From: Brassica napus
Lineage: Eukaryota; Streptophyta; Magnoliopsida; Brassicales; Brassicaceae
Assembly: GCF_020379485.1 (NCBI RefSeq)
Contig: NC_063451.1
Coordinates: forward strand, 21,620,630 to 21,684,629
Length of the DNA: 64,000 bases
Direction of reading: 5' to 3'
Positions 46,761-57,799 of this stretch are shown one piece after another. The notes below the pieces were generated by a model. That model saw only the letters and a program-made list of their open reading frames with translations. It did not search any database and was not told where the DNA came from. Positions within the stretch are counted from its first letter, which is position 1, and the number at the start of each line of letters is the position of its first letter. Position numbers and translations under genes: made by a program.

Positions 46761-48653
46761 CACATCATTTATTTAAACATCATGCAGTTTATGATTAGGA
46801 CTTATGCTCTCTCTAAACCCCAAGTGTTTCTCAAGTTATCGAGAGAAAGAGATGAGGAATCTTAGTTTTTCAAATTCTGGGATTTTTGAGTTTTAATTGT
46901 GAGATCGAAAGAGGGTTAATACGACAGAGGGCTTAGAGAGTCGCTTTGAGTTTCATGTGTCTTGTGTCAAAATCAAAAAGGGAGAGTGAAGGAAGAGAGT
47001 TAAAGAGTTGTCTGCAATTGGAGCTTTGAAGATGAACAAGTAAATTATTTTGTTATTTGCTTTCTTCTGATTTAATTGGTTTCATCTTACTGTACTTATC
47101 AAATGTTTTAGTTTATATCATTCAGAAGCTGAGTGATCCAGCAAGAGATCACCAGCTGAAGCTTGAAGTAATTGCCAAAGCACTTAGATGAATTGAAATA
47201 GACATGGATCTCGACGAGGTTTCTATTATGTTCCATCCCGTGTCGCTGTTAATTACTAGGATGAATTTTTTAAACTCATAGATCTGTTAAAACATTGCAA
47301 GTGGAATGTATCTATCTATCTATATATATAAGGGTTTACTCCCTCCTTCTTGCGCCGCCACGTCATTAAATTGGCTCTTGACAGCGTTGATACGTGTCCC
47401 GGGCATGAAACTCACTGTTTCATTTAATTTGTTGCATGATGGGCTTGATCATTATACGTGTGTTTGAGCTGAAATTTTGGACAGTTTATTCGGTCCGATG
47501 AAATGGAATATGCCTCTAACCCTAATTCTGCTGTTTATCACAATCTCCTATATCCGCCATTAGAGAGACTGAGATGCAGAAGTGACATGATGATTTTGTT
47601 CGTTTGGGGTTTTGACTTTTGATCAAGTCTTTTCACCTTCTTTTCATCCATCAAAACGAGACAGATTCCAGATCTATCGCATTAATCCTTTAGCCACGAT
47701 CTACACTTCAATGTGTGCTAATTTTCTTAGAGGTAGTGTTTTTACGGGTATAAAAAGGTACGCTTTCCACCTCTCAAGACCATCTTCTGAATCTATGAAA
47801 CAACAAAGTAAACATATTTGCTTAGGTTCTGGGAAGCAGTGATGTTAAGAGCGGCGGCGAGCTAATGGGAGTCGACATGCTCCTTAATGACGCCAAGGTA
47901 ATTTCGGCTTCTCTGTGTTAATTGTTTTTGGTTTTTTATCCCAGCAAAAAATGGATCTCCAGTTTCCCTTCTCCTTCACCTTCTTCCTTTACTGTCAGTA
48001 ATCTCTTTGTCTTCTCTCTTTCCAGTTTTGGCATTAAGTTTCTGGAATTAGCATAAAGTTCGTAGCTTTGGTTAGAATAGTTACATTCGTCGATGACTTC
48101 AGAGTTTTGTCTTTTCTCCCGAGGCTGAAGCTATCACATAACATTGCAGTACTCTGTTTCATATATTGATTGACGCTAACTATTCTTAGATTCATGATTA
48201 ATAGAAAAGTATCTTGAGTTTATTCATGTTAATGTTTCATGTCTGTTTACATGAAATTGTGAAGGATTTCCTTCATGTTCTGTTCACATATTCATACTCC
48301 TAAGGAATCTATTTCGGCTTTTGGATTTTGCAGGTGCCATGATAATGCATATGTAAGCTCTTGGGGTTACATATTATGAGTTCTCTTGACGCATATGCTA
48401 CCTTCAGTTTGATGAGAGGTTTCTTTGAGCATCAGGTTTGTTCATTGTAACTGATGTTGGTTGTATGCATTTATCTGATTGATGATGTCGATACGTTTAT
48501 GTGGTTTCACTGAAACTATTTATTGATAGGCATTGTTCTACAACGCGCTAGCACAACCCCTGTCAAGAGTTGAAGTTGTGGAGAAAATTGTCAAGCTTGG
48601 AACAGTCACGTTGGAAACTCATACCAACATGTTTTCAAATCCGGCTTCATCGA
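46761..48653 (+). other. Exon-like gene fragments between the left arm and the young Copia element
   Basis: Several stretches look like captured exons: about 47127-47217 (LSDPARDHQLKLEVIAKALR, then a stop, then a GT donor at about 47219), 47830-47898 (SDVKSGGELMGVDMLLNDAK, GT donor), and 48375-48436 (MSSLDAYATFSLMRGFFEHQ, GT donor). The last runs from an AG at about 48531 (ALFYNALAQPLSRVEVVEKI, VKLGT) to the Copia insertion and continues after it at 54327 (DTKPDHATRVSFK). I do not recognise the parent genes. Stops and small size argue for pseudogene fragments carried by a transposon. Confidence 0.4.
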
Positions 48654-49464
48654 TGTTGGGTCCCTCATAGATGGAGAGGACCAATTGGGGTGAACTTAAG
48701 AAATAATAATGTTCCCCCTTTGTCACTAGACACATAATAATAGAGTTTTGACAAAAAGAAGAGAGAGAGAAAGGAGAAAAAGAGAGAGAAGGAGAAAACT
48801 CGTAAGGTGTTTTCAAGACTGGATTTGGAGGGTCAAACGGATCCTGATCGGGCTGATATTTTGTGGGAAGCTTCTTCAGTCAGTGGGTTAGAGGTTCACC
48901 GAAGGGATTTGGATTTCAACGGTTGGATCTTCTGTTGTCTGGGTTTTCTTGAAGCTGGTCGCCATAGTTCTTCAGCAGAGCAGTCTTGGGTGTTTGGTAA
49001 ATCCAACGGTGAGATCTTCTCTTATTGAGCTGAAATTTGGCAGAGGTATTTTAGACTTGTTTATCTTGGATTTGTACGGTTGGATTAGTTTCTGGAAGCC
49101 GGAATCTTTGTGAGCTGAGGTCGTTTGGTTGCTGCCGGTTTTGAAGCTTTGTGTTGCTCTCTTGTTGTTGTTGTTTGTGTTGGAGATAGCTCTTTGTAGC
49201 TAGACTCTCTGTTCTGTTCAGGCTGTTGAACAGGGAGGACGTGGTTGTACTCATACCATTTATATAGTGGATTTTTGAGACTACGGTCCCGTGGTTTTTC
49301 CTTCTCACATCGAGGAGGTTTTCCACGTAAAAATTGTGTTTCTCATTTAGTTATCGCAACTTTGATATCTTGCCATCGTCGAAGTATTTTCCTCACAGGT
49401 TCGCACAAGGTCAGGGGAACACGACCATTAGTATTTCCGCTGCGCCGTGTGACTTTCCCCAACA
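48654..49464 (+). repeat. 5' LTR of the young Copia element
   Basis: 811 bp, TGTTGGGTCC to TTCCCCAACA. It contains a purine-rich AGAGAGAGAAAGGAG run near 48760 and a TATA-like TTTATATAG at about 49260. Confidence 0.95.
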
Positions 49465-49467
49465 GAG

Positions 49468-49479
49468 TGGTATCAGAGC
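49468..49479 (+). other. Primer-binding site (initiator tRNA-Met)
   Basis: TGGTATCAGAGC three bases after the 5' LTR, complementary to the 3' end of initiator tRNA-Met. Confidence 0.92.
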
Positions 49480-49537
49480 TTCTGGTTTTAGAGCTTTGGT
49501 TTTGATAACTTTGGGTTGTTATTTGCTTGTGTGAAAG

Positions 49538-50251
49538 ATGGAAAATATGAGCAGGATGATAAGCTTGAATGGTGCTAACTATCATCTATGGAAGGGCAAG
49601 ATGGAGGATTTGCTCTTTGTTAAAGAATTCCATGTTCCAGTCTTCGAGGAGCAGAAACCTGAGAAGAAGACGGATGAAGAGTGGAAGCTGCAGCATCGCC
49701 AAGTGTGTGGGTTGATAAGGCAGTGGGTAGATGATAATGTGTTGCATCATATTGAGACTGAGACGGATGCTCGTTCTTTGTGGAAGAAGCTGGAGCAGTT
49801 ATATGCTAGGAAGACCGGAAACAACAAGATGTACATGATCAAGAAGTTGATTGAGCTGAGGTATCAGGAGGGGACTCCGATGACAGATCACTTGAATGCG
49901 TTTCAGGGATTGCTCAACAAGTTGTCTGATATGGGCATCAAGTTTGATGATGAGATTCACGGTCTGTGGCTTCTCGGTACTTTACCGGACTCTTGGGAGG
50001 TTTTCAGGATGTCTCTTTGTAACTCCGCGTCGGAAGGTGTTATTTCGATGGATTCAGTGAAGAACAGTGTTCTTAATGAGGAAGCAAGAAGGCAGTCGAA
50101 TGCTAGCAGTTCGCGTTCAGATGTCTTTGTTACTGAGTCAAGGGGGAGAAGTACAAGTAGAGATCCCAAGAGAGACAAGACAGGAGCAGGAGCAAGTCTA
50201 ATAGATTTGCAAATATGGAGTGCTATTTCTGTCATAAGAAAGGGCACATGA
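49538..50251 (+). CDS. Copia gag protein
   Basis: 237 codons from MENMSRMISLNGANYHLWKG. The Copia gag (UBN2-type) domain is clear: W-x-x-K/R-M-x-x-L-L near residues 18-26, LWKKLEQLYARKTGNNKMYM, and MTDHLNAFQGLLNKLSDMGI. The basic, Ser-rich tail (SRGRSTSRDPKRDK) should lead into the zinc knuckle, but that motif lies in the next frame (50215 onward). The last ~20 residues of this ORF (TGAGASLIDLQIWSAI) are therefore out-of-frame translation after a probable 1-nt loss near 50180. Gag forms the particle in which reverse transcription occurs. Confidence 0.92.
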   Translation: MENMSRMISLNGANYHLWKGKMEDLLFVKEFHVPVFEEQKPEKKTDEEWKLQHRQVCGLIRQWVDDNVLHHIETETDARSLWKKLEQLYARKTGNNKMYMIKKLIELRYQEGTPMTDHLNAFQGLLNKLSDMGIKFDDEIHGLWLLGTLPDSWEVFRMSLCNSASEGVISMDSVKNSVLNEEARRQSNASSSRSDVFVTESRGRSTSRDPKRDKTGAGASLIDLQIWSAISVIRKGT

Positions 50252-53200
50252 AGAAGGATTGCTGGAAGTTGAAAAACAAGCAGCAAGGAAATCAAGAAGA
50301 AAAGGTGGATCGGGTGACTCTCACCGAAGATCAGTTTCTCATTCTTCTTGAGGGTGATGCCATTAATGTCGCATGCCAGGACACCAGTTGGGTGATTGAC
50401 AGTGGAGCTACTACTCATGCTACATCACAGCGGGATTTGTTTTCTACCTATACTACGGGTAATTATGGTTCTGTGAAGATGGGGAATGATGCGATGGCTC
50501 AGGTTGCTGGCATTGGTGATGTTTGCTTGGAGACTAGTCTTGGTACTAGGCTGGTGCTTAAGGATGTTAAGCATGTTCCTGATATTAGGATGAATCTGAT
50601 ATCGACGGGAAGACTTGATGATGAGGGCTATTTCAGTTTGCACGGTGGTGGTAAATGGAAGCTCTCTCGCGGTTCTTTGATTGTGGCTCGAGGTGAGAAG
50701 TCTTCATCTTTCTATTGGATGCAGGCTAAGGTCTCCAAAGATGTTGTTAATGCGGTGGAGAATGATAATGCCATGGAGCTATGGCATAAGAGACTCGGTC
50801 ACATGAGTGAGAAAGGAATGGTTGTGTTGTCTAAGAATGAGGTGATTCCAGGAATCTCTGGTTTGCACCTACAGAAGTGTTCGCATTGCTTTGCGGGAAA
50901 ACAACACAGGGTATCTTTCAAGTCTTCCGCACCTTCTAGGAAACCCGAGGTACTGGATTTGGTACACTCAGATGTGTGTGGTCCAATGAAGACAAGATCT
51001 CTTGGTGGCGCATCATATTATGTGACTTTTATTGATGATCATTCAAGGAAGTCGTGGGTATTTCCTATGAGGACGAAGGATCAGGTGCTGGGATATTTCA
51101 AGCACTTTGTGGCATTGGTTGAGAGACAAACGGGGAAGAAGCTGAAGTGTATCCGCAGTGATAATGGTGGAGAGTATCTTGGACCATTTGATGCTTATTG
51201 CAAAGAGCATGGAATAAGGCATCAATTCACGCCACCTCATACTCCACAGTTAAATGGGTTGGCTGAAAGGATGAATCGAACGATTGTCGAGAGGATGAGA
51301 TGTTTGATCTCACAGTCAGGCTTATCGATGACTTTCTGGGCAGAAGCTTTGAACACGGTGGTTCATGTGCTGAATTTGTCACCAAGTGCTCCATTGGATG
51401 GTGATGTTCCAGAGAGGGTTTGGACTGGTAAGGATGTTTCTTACAGTCACTTGAGGGTCTTTGGGTGTAAGGCATTTGTTCATATTCCCAAGGTTGATAG
51501 ATCGAAGCTTGAGATGAAGTCGCGGCAGTGTGTGTTCATCGGTTATGGTCATGATGAGTTCGGGTACAGATTTTATGATCCCGTTGAGAGGAAGCTCGTA
51601 AGGAGCAGAGATGTTGTGTTTATGGAAGATCAAACGATTAAGGACATTGACAAGTCCAAAAAGACAACTCAGATTTTTGAGGGTTTGATCGATACAGAGG
51701 CTACTCCTTCTACATCGGTTCACGGTGAGGTTGAGGTTGAGGTTCAGGATAATACACCCAGTGCAGATGCTCCCGCACATGAAGATGGTAGTGGTGATCA
51801 TGGTGACGATCATGGTGAGACACCAGCTGCTGAGAACCAACCCACTATTGTTAGAAGATCCGAGAGAGGTCTTAAACCGTCGACAAGGTATGATCCTAGT
51901 GAGTATGTATTACTTACTGATGGGGGAGAGCCTGAAAGCTATGATGAAGCTTTGGAGGATGAACACAAGGATAAGTGGTTTGGAGCCATGGATGAGGAGA
52001 TGGATTCTTTTGAGGAGAACCATACTTTTGAGTTGGTGGAATTGCCTAAGGGCAAGAAGGCTCTGCTTAATAAGTGGGTGTACAGAATTAAGCATGAGGA
52101 TGATAATTTGCCACCTCGACACAAGGCTAGATTGGTTGTGAAAGGCTACAGCCAAAAGAAGGGAATTGATTATGATGAAATCTTTTCTCCTGTTGTGAAG
52201 ATGTCATCCATTCGGGTTGTACTTGGATTGGCAGTGAGCCTTGATCTAGAGGTTGAGCAAATGGACGTGAAGACTGCTTTCCTTCATGGTGATTTGGAGG
52301 AAGAGATCTACATGGAACAACCGGAAGGCTATGTGCAAAAGGGCAAAGAAAATTTGGTTTGCCGCTTGAAGAAAAGCCTTTATGGATTGAAGCAAGCACC
52401 AAGGCAGTGGTACATGAAGTTCAAGTCTGTTATGGGGGAGCATGGTTATGCAGAGACTGATTCAGACCATTGTGTATTTGTGAAGGTGTTCGGTGAGGAT
52501 GATTTTATCATCTTGTTGCTGTATGTCGATGATATGTTGATTGTGGGCAGGAATATGGACATAATTAAGGAGTTGAAAGAGCAGCTCAGTGAGTCCTTTG
52601 CCATGAAAGATATGGGTCCAGCGAAACAGATTCTTGGTATGAGAATTATTCGGGATAGAGGTGAGAAGCTGATTCACTTATCTCAGGAGAAGTACATTGA
52701 AAAAGTACTTAAGCGGTTTCACATGGACAAGTCTAAAGTGTTGAGTACTCCTCTTGCTCCACACTTAAGACTGAGCAGTCAACAAAGTCCGAAGACATAT
52801 GCGGAGAAGGAAGATATGGCGAAGGTTCCATATGCTTCTGCAGTGGGTAGTTTGATGTATGCCATGGTCTGTACAAGACCGGATTTAGCCTACGCCGTTG
52901 GAGTTGTCAGCAGGTTTCTCTCCAATCCGGGAAGAGAACATTGGAATGCTGTGAAGTGGATTTTGAGATATCTCCGAGGGACTTCTGATTTGAAGATTAC
53001 ATTTGGAGGTAAGAAGCTATTGCTTGTCAGTTACACTGATTCTGACATGTCGGGAGATGCTGATTCTAGCAAGTCTACTTCGGGTTACTTGGTAACATTT
53101 GCGGGTGGAGCTGTGGCATGGCAGTCAAGGCTGCAAAAGTGTGTTGCACTATCTACCACTGAGGCAGAGTTCATTGCCGCAACTGAAGCTTGTAAAGAGT

Positions 53201-53493
53201 TGTTGTGGATGAAGAACTTCTGTGAAGAGATCGGTTTCAAGCAAGAAAAGTATGTGTTGCTTTGTGATAGTCAAAGCGCTATTTGTCTCGGGAAGAATTC
53301 TACATTTCATTCGAAGTCAAAACACATTCAGAGGAGGTATCATTGGATACGTGATGTGGTTGCTTCCAAGGAAGTGGAACTTGAGAAAGTTCATACGGAT
53401 GATAATGGAGCTGATATGATGACGAAGTCATTACCGAGGGGGAAGCTTGAGGTATGCCGAGAGATAGCCGGAATGGTTGTCTCTTCCATCTAG
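50215..53493 (+). CDS. Copia pol polyprotein (zinc knuckle, protease, integrase, RT, RNase H)
   Basis: 1092 codons without a stop, counted from the ATG at 50215. Zinc knuckle CYFCHKKGHMKKDC (residues 3-16), protease active site D-S-G-A (62-65), integrase zinc site H191/H196/C222/C225, and integrase catalytic D253, D316 and E351 with the usual spacing. The integrase is followed by FGCKAFVHIPK and the reverse-transcriptase region (MDVKTAFLHGDLEEEIYMEQ, LKKSLYGLKQAPRQW, YVDD at 770-773). RNase H has YTDSD (940-944), STTEAEF and CDSQSAICLGKN. Integrase precedes RT, the Copia order. All catalytic residues I can check are present. The real product would start in gag; the ATG used here is only the first in this frame, 37 bases before the gag ORF ends. 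Confidence 0.95.
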   Translation: MECYFCHKKGHMKKDCWKLKNKQQGNQEEKVDRVTLTEDQFLILLEGDAINVACQDTSWVIDSGATTHATSQRDLFSTYTTGNYGSVKMGNDAMAQVAGIGDVCLETSLGTRLVLKDVKHVPDIRMNLISTGRLDDEGYFSLHGGGKWKLSRGSLIVARGEKSSSFYWMQAKVSKDVVNAVENDNAMELWHKRLGHMSEKGMVVLSKNEVIPGISGLHLQKCSHCFAGKQHRVSFKSSAPSRKPEVLDLVHSDVCGPMKTRSLGGASYYVTFIDDHSRKSWVFPMRTKDQVLGYFKHFVALVERQTGKKLKCIRSDNGGEYLGPFDAYCKEHGIRHQFTPPHTPQLNGLAERMNRTIVERMRCLISQSGLSMTFWAEALNTVVHVLNLSPSAPLDGDVPERVWTGKDVSYSHLRVFGCKAFVHIPKVDRSKLEMKSRQCVFIGYGHDEFGYRFYDPVERKLVRSRDVVFMEDQTIKDIDKSKKTTQIFEGLIDTEATPSTSVHGEVEVEVQDNTPSADAPAHEDGSGDHGDDHGETPAAENQPTIVRRSERGLKPSTRYDPSEYVLLTDGGEPESYDEALEDEHKDKWFGAMDEEMDSFEENHTFELVELPKGKKALLNKWVYRIKHEDDNLPPRHKARLVVKGYSQKKGIDYDEIFSPVVKMSSIRVVLGLAVSLDLEVEQMDVKTAFLHGDLEEEIYMEQPEGYVQKGKENLVCRLKKSLYGLKQAPRQWYMKFKSVMGEHGYAETDSDHCVFVKVFGEDDFIILLLYVDDMLIVGRNMDIIKELKEQLSESFAMKDMGPAKQILGMRIIRDRGEKLIHLSQEKYIEKVLKRFHMDKSKVLSTPLAPHLRLSSQQSPKTYAEKEDMAKVPYASAVGSLMYAMVCTRPDLAYAVGVVSRFLSNPGREHWNAVKWILRYLRGTSDLKITFGGKKLLLVSYTDSDMSGDADSSKSTSGYLVTFAGGAVAWQSRLQKCVALSTTEAEFIAATEACKELLWMKNFCEEIGFKQEKYVLLCDSQSAICLGKNSTFHSKSKHIQRRYHWIRDVVASKEVELEKVHTDDNGADMMTKSLPRGKLEVCREIAGMVVSSI

Positions 53494-53507
53494 TCGGAGG
53501 GGGAGTT

Positions 53508-54321
53508 TGTTGGGTCCCTCCTAGATGGAGAGGACCAATTGGGGTGAACTTAAGAAATAATAATGTTCCCCCTTTGTCACTAGACACATAATAATAGAGT
53601 TTTGACAAAAAGAAGAGAGAGAGAAAGGAGAAAAAGAGAGAGAAGGAGAAAACTCGTAAGGTGTTTTCAAGACTGGATTTGGAGGGTCAAACGGATCCTG
53701 ATCGGGCTGATATTTTGTGGGAAGCTTCTTCAGTCAGTGGGTTAGAGGTTCACCGAAGGGATTTGGATTTCAACGGTTGGATCTTCTGTTGTCTGGGTTT
53801 TCTTGAAGCTGGTCGCCATAGTTCTTCAGCAGAGCAGTCTTGGGTGTTTGGTAAATCCAACGGTGAGATCTTCTCTTATTGAGCTGAAATTTGGCAGAGG
53901 TATTTTCGACTTGTTTATCTTGGATTTGTACGGTTGGATTAGTTTCTGGAAGCCGGAATCTTTGTGAGCTGAGGGCGTTTGGTTGCTGCCGGTTTTGAAG
54001 CTTTGTGTTGCTCTCTTGTTGTTGTTGTTTGTGTTGGAGATAGCTCTTTGTAGCTAAACTCTCTGTTCTGTTCAGGCTGTTGAACAGGGAGGACGTGGTT
54101 GTACTCATACCATTTATATAGTGGATTTTTGAGAGGACTACGGTCCCGTGGTTTTTCCTTCTCACATCGAGGAGGTTTTCCACGTAAAAATTGTGTTTCT
54201 CATTTAGTTATCGCAACTTTGATATCTTGCCATCGTCGAAGTATTTTCCTCACAGGTTCGCACAAGGTCAGGGGAACACGACCATTAGTATTTCCGCTGC
54301 GCCGTGTGACTTTCCCCAACA
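53508..54321 (+). repeat. 3' LTR of the young Copia element
   Basis: 814 bp. Differs from the 5' LTR at CTCCTAG/CTCATAG, TTTTCGAC/TTTTAGAC, GAGGGCG/GAGGTCG, GCTAAAC/GCTAGAC and an extra 3 bp in GAGAGGACTACG. Confidence 0.95.
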
Positions 54322-54460
54322 ATCGACACAAAACCTGACCATGCAACCAGAGTTTCTTTCAAGGTGATTCCTTCAGTTTTCATTTTTGGGTTGTTTTTTT
54401 CTTAACGCTTAGCCATGGAGTATTAAGAACAGAAATTGTGAACAGGTCAATCGATGAATA

Positions 54461-54600
54461 CTGAGATTTAATGGCCTGAATCTGAACCTATCAAGTAAGT
54501 TTTTGATTGTTTTTGATAAGTTCAGATTCTTGCAAAAATATAATACTTGATAGGTTCAAATGGCGAACATGTAAATTTCAGTAGGGTTATTAAATCTCAG
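54461..54600. mobile_element. Small MITE with TA duplication
   Basis: 140 bp with inverted ends CTGAGATTTAAT and ATTAAATCTCAG, flanked by TA on both sides (54459-54460 and 54601-54602). An inner ACCTATCAAGTA / TACTTGATAGGT pair extends the palindrome. Non-coding. Confidence 0.65.
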
Positions 54601-55057
54601 TAGTCTTCTTCTTGAACCGTCCACCATATGAGTCACCATAGCCATTTGTATTGTTACCTGAGATGGATGCAAAATTAAATTTTATCTTATTTTTTGGTTT
54701 CCTGGGGTTATGTTGCTGTAGTATAGCCTGATACTGGTTCTCCCTTAGATTTTGGAGGATGGAAAAAATGTTCTTGATACTCTGGTTCAAACCACACAAG
54801 GTAGAGATGCAAAATGGTCTCATTCCTTCCTTTGATAAGTGCTTTTGCTGTTTTCACATCCATATCAAATAAAATAGTGATTTTTCTGTGTCATGGGGAC
54901 TTAAAGATAATTGTTCTAAACCCATTTTTGTACACTGTAATGTATCTGTAGAGCTGTTGATCTCGGTTATTTCCAATGATCTTTAAGTGTTTTTTTTTTG
55001 TCTCTATATGTTAGATGTAGCATCTCGGTTTTGTCGTTGTTTCATCATTAGTTAATA

Positions 55058-55086
55058 CTAGATCTTTTTCTCCGCGCTACGCGCGG
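55058..55086 (-). mobile_element. Helitron-type 3' terminus, minus orientation
   Basis: On the minus strand the sequence reads CCGCGCGTAGCGCGG (perfect hairpin, 55086-55072), then AGAAAAAGAT and CTAG followed by T. Hairpin plus CTAGT is the classic Arabidopsis Helitron 3' end. The body would lie to the right (55087 onward), a 1.7-kb AT-rich stretch. I could not place its 5' TC end. Confidence 0.65.
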
Positions 55087-57140
55087 ATTATGTATTTTAA
55101 ATTTATGTTTTAAGTATACATTTAAGAATATTTCTTTTTGTAAACTTATAAAAAATATTTTTTTTAAGTATGTGAAACTGCATAGAATTGAAAGATTATG
55201 TATTGTGTCTTTGAACCAACTTTAATTTTTGGAAAACAATATTCTAAAAATCGGATCGGAACAAAATAATTTTTATAGAATAACTTTTATAAAATCTACT
55301 TAGACATTCAGATAAATAGTTTATTAAAAGGTTCTTAACTGCTGCATGCCGATTATTTGAACGCTAAAAGATGTTTATTAACGTTGTTTTGTACCTGATA
55401 TCTTAAACTTTATTATGACATTGCCTTAGACCAAAATCTGTGTTCTAAGTATTTTTCACACTTCAAAAAAATATTTTCACATTATTTGAAGTAAAAAAAT
55501 ATTTTGCAGTAGCTTAGTAGTATCTTTCATTATCACCAACTCAATTTTTAAACTAATATGTAACCAGAGGCATATGCACTTGACGATGAATGAAGTCATA
55601 TACCCAGCTGATTTTTAATTTTGTATAGATAATTACCTAAAGTCTTGGTTGTTTTTGAGAAATCATGTGCTTATGATTCATTTTTTGGTACGTTACTTGC
55701 TTAGATGATCTAATTAAAAAGGATAAAAAGGATATATATATATATGTATATATTTATATTATATATTTTTATTTTCTCTAAAAAATTAGTTTGTGTATCA
55801 AATATTAAAAAAATATTTACCAATAAGTTTGGATCAAAAACGTTTAGTCATTCTCTCTTAGAATAAAATTTTAAATTTAATATAAATATACCTAAATTCA
55901 TTAATTATTGTATATGCTGCTTTTTAGGTTTATAATAAAATATATTTAAATAAAATTTTAAATTTATTATAAATATATTTGAATTACACAAGTAATAACT
56001 AATATTTCATTTGTATTTCCAATAAATATATATATATATATATACTATAATTATTATAATTATTAAAATTAAATATTTAAATGATGTGACATACATGCAA
56101 ATAATAATATTTATCACTAAGTTTATTTCTGTTTTAAAAATAAATATTAGTCATGAATATAAATATTTTTAAATTAATATATTAATAAATTTTAAAATAT
56201 CATTAGAATTGGTTAATAATTTTCAAGTTACTAATTAATTAAATTTAGTATTAGAAAAATATATTTAAAATTTGTTTTTGTTTAGTTTTTTTATTTTCTA
56301 TAAAAATATAACATATGTTTCTTAAATTATAAAAAATAAGTAAAATAATTTATTAAAATGATAAAATTTAAATAAAATTAAATACTTACACTGCTAAATA
56401 ACCAATTTATGAAAATAAAAATATTTACAACATGTTTGAGATATATGACATATGTGTAGAAATTATAATGAAAATAATAACTGTTAACAATTAAAAAATG
56501 AACATTAATCTTGGAACATGTAATTTTAACTTTTTATATTGTTGTTAAAAACTGTGTAAAGAAAATGTTACATTTTTTCCAAATTTATGATTTTTTAGTT
56601 TTTTTTTAAATTTTATTTTTCAAGTTATTTGGATTTTCTACTTTGGTAAGATATAATTTATGTTCTTTTTGTTCCTAGTTATACAATTTTGGAAATTAAA
56701 ATTTTTAGGTTGAGTTTCTAGATATTAATTGTTTTATATTATTTTATTTGTTAATTTAAATTTTGTTATTGAATTTCATTTTTATTCTAAAAAATCATCC
56801 TCGTAACACCTATTGTGAAAAATAAAACTTCCAGAACTCTGAACAGCACATCTATAATAGTTGCCTTGGCCTAAATCAAATTAACAACAATTACATATTT
56901 GCTTCTTTGCTATTTGTTGCAGTCTTTCTGATTCTTTCAAACTGTTCTTCCAACTCTCAGTTTCTGATTTTGATGCAACTATATGAGTGCACAAACGCTA
57001 GATGAGTATATCCATGACACAAAGGATTAGATTAACATCTATGTAACCAAAGACGAATCGTTCTTTAAACCTGTATTATCATAATGTCCTAAAGTAAGAA
57101 CCTATGATAAATTATGTCTGTTTCCACAATTGGACAGACA
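55087..57140. other. Very AT-rich stretch, probable Helitron body
   Basis: Long AT-rich DNA with TA microsatellites (55733-55750 and 56026-56043) and no open frame of note. From about 56800 the base composition becomes more normal. Confidence 0.5.
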
Positions 57141-57146
57141 ATCATC

Positions 57147-57799
57147 CTAACCAGTTGATTCAGGTAAGCGTTTGAAAGCTGAAGCTTTTCTTTTCGAAAA
57201 ACTGCAGTTAAAGCTTGTGTTAAAGCAAAGGTGTGTACACACTTGTCCACTCAAGGCCTGAAAAAAGAAGTGAGACGTCACGACTTTACCATTGCAACTC
57301 TGCCTTGCATCACCGCCGAACAGGGCCATACTCCGTAGAAGGAAGATGACCAATGAATATATGATCAGTTGTATGTGAATAACTGAAAACTCTATGTACT
57401 CGGCAAAGCTAAAGAGTTTCAACGTTACGATAATTCATTTACACACAACTCTATGTAACATCCTAAAAGAAGATTTTCAACGTTACGATATCTATAACCA
57501 GTCTTTGTTATAAACAATAATATTGTGCGTAGAGTACTGTGATTAAAGAGATCTTATTTCATAAAGGTACAGATTTAACGAAACATACCAGTTTATAGTC
57601 TTTAACAACTTTCGATGTTATGACTACATGGAAAAGAAACCATCCATTCCGAGATATTATTCTTTTCCCCCATATCTACACATTCATGCTTTTCGGATTG
57701 GAATGATGAAGCAGAAAAATGAAGTTGATATATGAGTAACACATTGAGAGGATAAAATCAAAAAGAAAAAAAAAAGAAACTAAACTTACACTTCCATTT
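57147..57799 (-). other. Gene-fragment-like spacer
   Basis: A 91-codon frame at 57422-57147 has a hydrophobic start and a cysteine-rich middle but no recognised family. It lies downstream, in the minus direction, of the EXS-like exon and may be part of the same captured segment. Confidence 0.25.

Larger units (their letters stand above)
48654..54321 (+). mobile_element. Young, nearly intact Ty1/Copia retrotransposon
   Basis: LTRs at 48654-49464 and 53508-54321, TSD ATCGA at 48649-48653 and 54322-54326, tRNA-Met primer site at 49468-49479, and polypurine tract GGAGGGGGAGTT before the 3' LTR. By eye the LTRs differ by four substitutions and one 3-bp indel over about 811 bp. gag and pol reading frames are open over their whole length, with one frame change between them. 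It interrupts an exon-like fragment (see 46761-48653). Confidence 0.97.

Noticed and set aside
49051..49326. Repeated open frames in the young Copia LTRs (also at 53770-54183)
   Set aside because: They lie entirely or mostly in LTR sequence and appear twice because the LTRs are duplicates; no protein family fits.
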